DNA of 64,000 nucleotides. It comes from Ideonella livida. GTDB lineage: Bacteria > Pseudomonadota > Gammaproteobacteria > Burkholderiales > Burkholderiaceae_C. Shown piece by piece: positions 63,905 to 64,000 of the stretch (the first letter of the stretch is position 1; the number at the start of each line of letters is the position of its first letter). The notes under the pieces were generated by a model. It worked only from the letters and a program-made list of their open reading frames with translations, had not been told where the DNA came from and searched no databases. Made by a program: the position numbers and the translations under genes. The stretch is taken from positions 357,227 through 421,226 of the forward strand of contig NZ_JAAGOH010000001.1 in assembly GCF_010499455.1 (NCBI RefSeq), read 5' to 3'.

Positions 63905-64000
63905 ATGCCCCGCTCGCCCGCCCTGCCCCCTGCCTGCCGCGCCCGCGCCGCCTGGCCCCTGCTGCTGGCTGGGGCTGCCCTGGACGCCGGCTCCGCCCGG
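63905..64000 (+). CDS. flgA: Probable FlgA (P-ring assembly chaperone), 5' end only
   Basis: Only 32 codons are inside the window, reading MPRSPALPPACRARAAWPLL and continuing into a hydrophobic Leu/Ala stretch, consistent with a signal peptide. The identification rests mainly on position, because flgA is normally divergent from flgB. No FlgA-specific motif is visible yet. Confidence 0.5.
   Translation, partial: MPRSPALPPACRARAAWPLLLAGAALDAGSAR

Overview
The window is very GC-rich, densely coded DNA from a flagellated betaproteobacterium. FlhDC-controlled flagellar genes in the order flhD-flhC-motA-motB-cheY-cheZ, a Bug-family tricarboxylate-type binding protein and the overall gene repertoire point to Burkholderiales, perhaps the Ideonella/Rubrivivax/Leptothrix side of the order. 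The lineage is inferred from content and codon use, not from a search. No insertion sequence, prophage or CRISPR array was seen.

Layout. 1-4342: housekeeping genes (ribosomal oxygenase, FKBP isomerase, coaBC-dut, a SEC-C protein, a GNAT acetyltransferase). 4472-15137: a carbohydrate-modification cluster. Seven genes run on + (GT41 O-GlcNAc-transferase-like protein, glycosyltransferase-methyltransferase fusion, CgeB-like glycosyltransferase, an unknown, DUF3431-TPR protein, two sulfotransferase-like proteins), and a DUF707 gene faces them. 15280-20902: a Bug binding protein, then flhDC, motAB and cheYZ. 21003-36254: mostly housekeeping and accessory genes (truC-like, rarD, tRNA-Ala, a sulfur-binding HNH nuclease coupled to trhP, OmpW, GDSL esterase, KAS III-like enzyme, sbcB, periplasmic-type DNA ligase, ribE). 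36312-48773: a lone ureE with a very His-rich tail, then a signalling block (two GGDEF proteins, one with EAL; Hpt protein; two histidine kinases; ANTAR regulator; HDOD protein). 48787-63745: flagellar rod/hook/ring genes flgB to flgL on the - strand, split between flgF and flgG by four non-flagellar genes. 63905-64000: the start of what should be flgA, divergent from flgB.

How the parts fit. FlhDC is the class I master regulator; the flg genes build rod, hook, rings and hook-filament junctions; MotAB and CheYZ give rotation and switching. Glycosyltransferases, three sulfotransferase-like proteins and an O-acetyltransferase sit next to or inside flagellar loci, so a decorated (glycosylated, possibly sulfated) flagellar or surface glycan is a reasonable hypothesis. 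The c-di-GMP and two-component genes next to flgL suggest motility-lifestyle control.

The most interesting signal is between flhC and motA. There are two elements resembling sigma-28 (FliA) promoters, TCAAG-N15-GCCGAYAA. The upstream one is followed about 130 bases later by a strong intrinsic terminator. This predicts a roughly 160-nt sigma-28-dependent small RNA, placed like enterobacterial MotR, while the second promoter serves motA. Part of this RNA could pair with the flhD ribosome-binding site.
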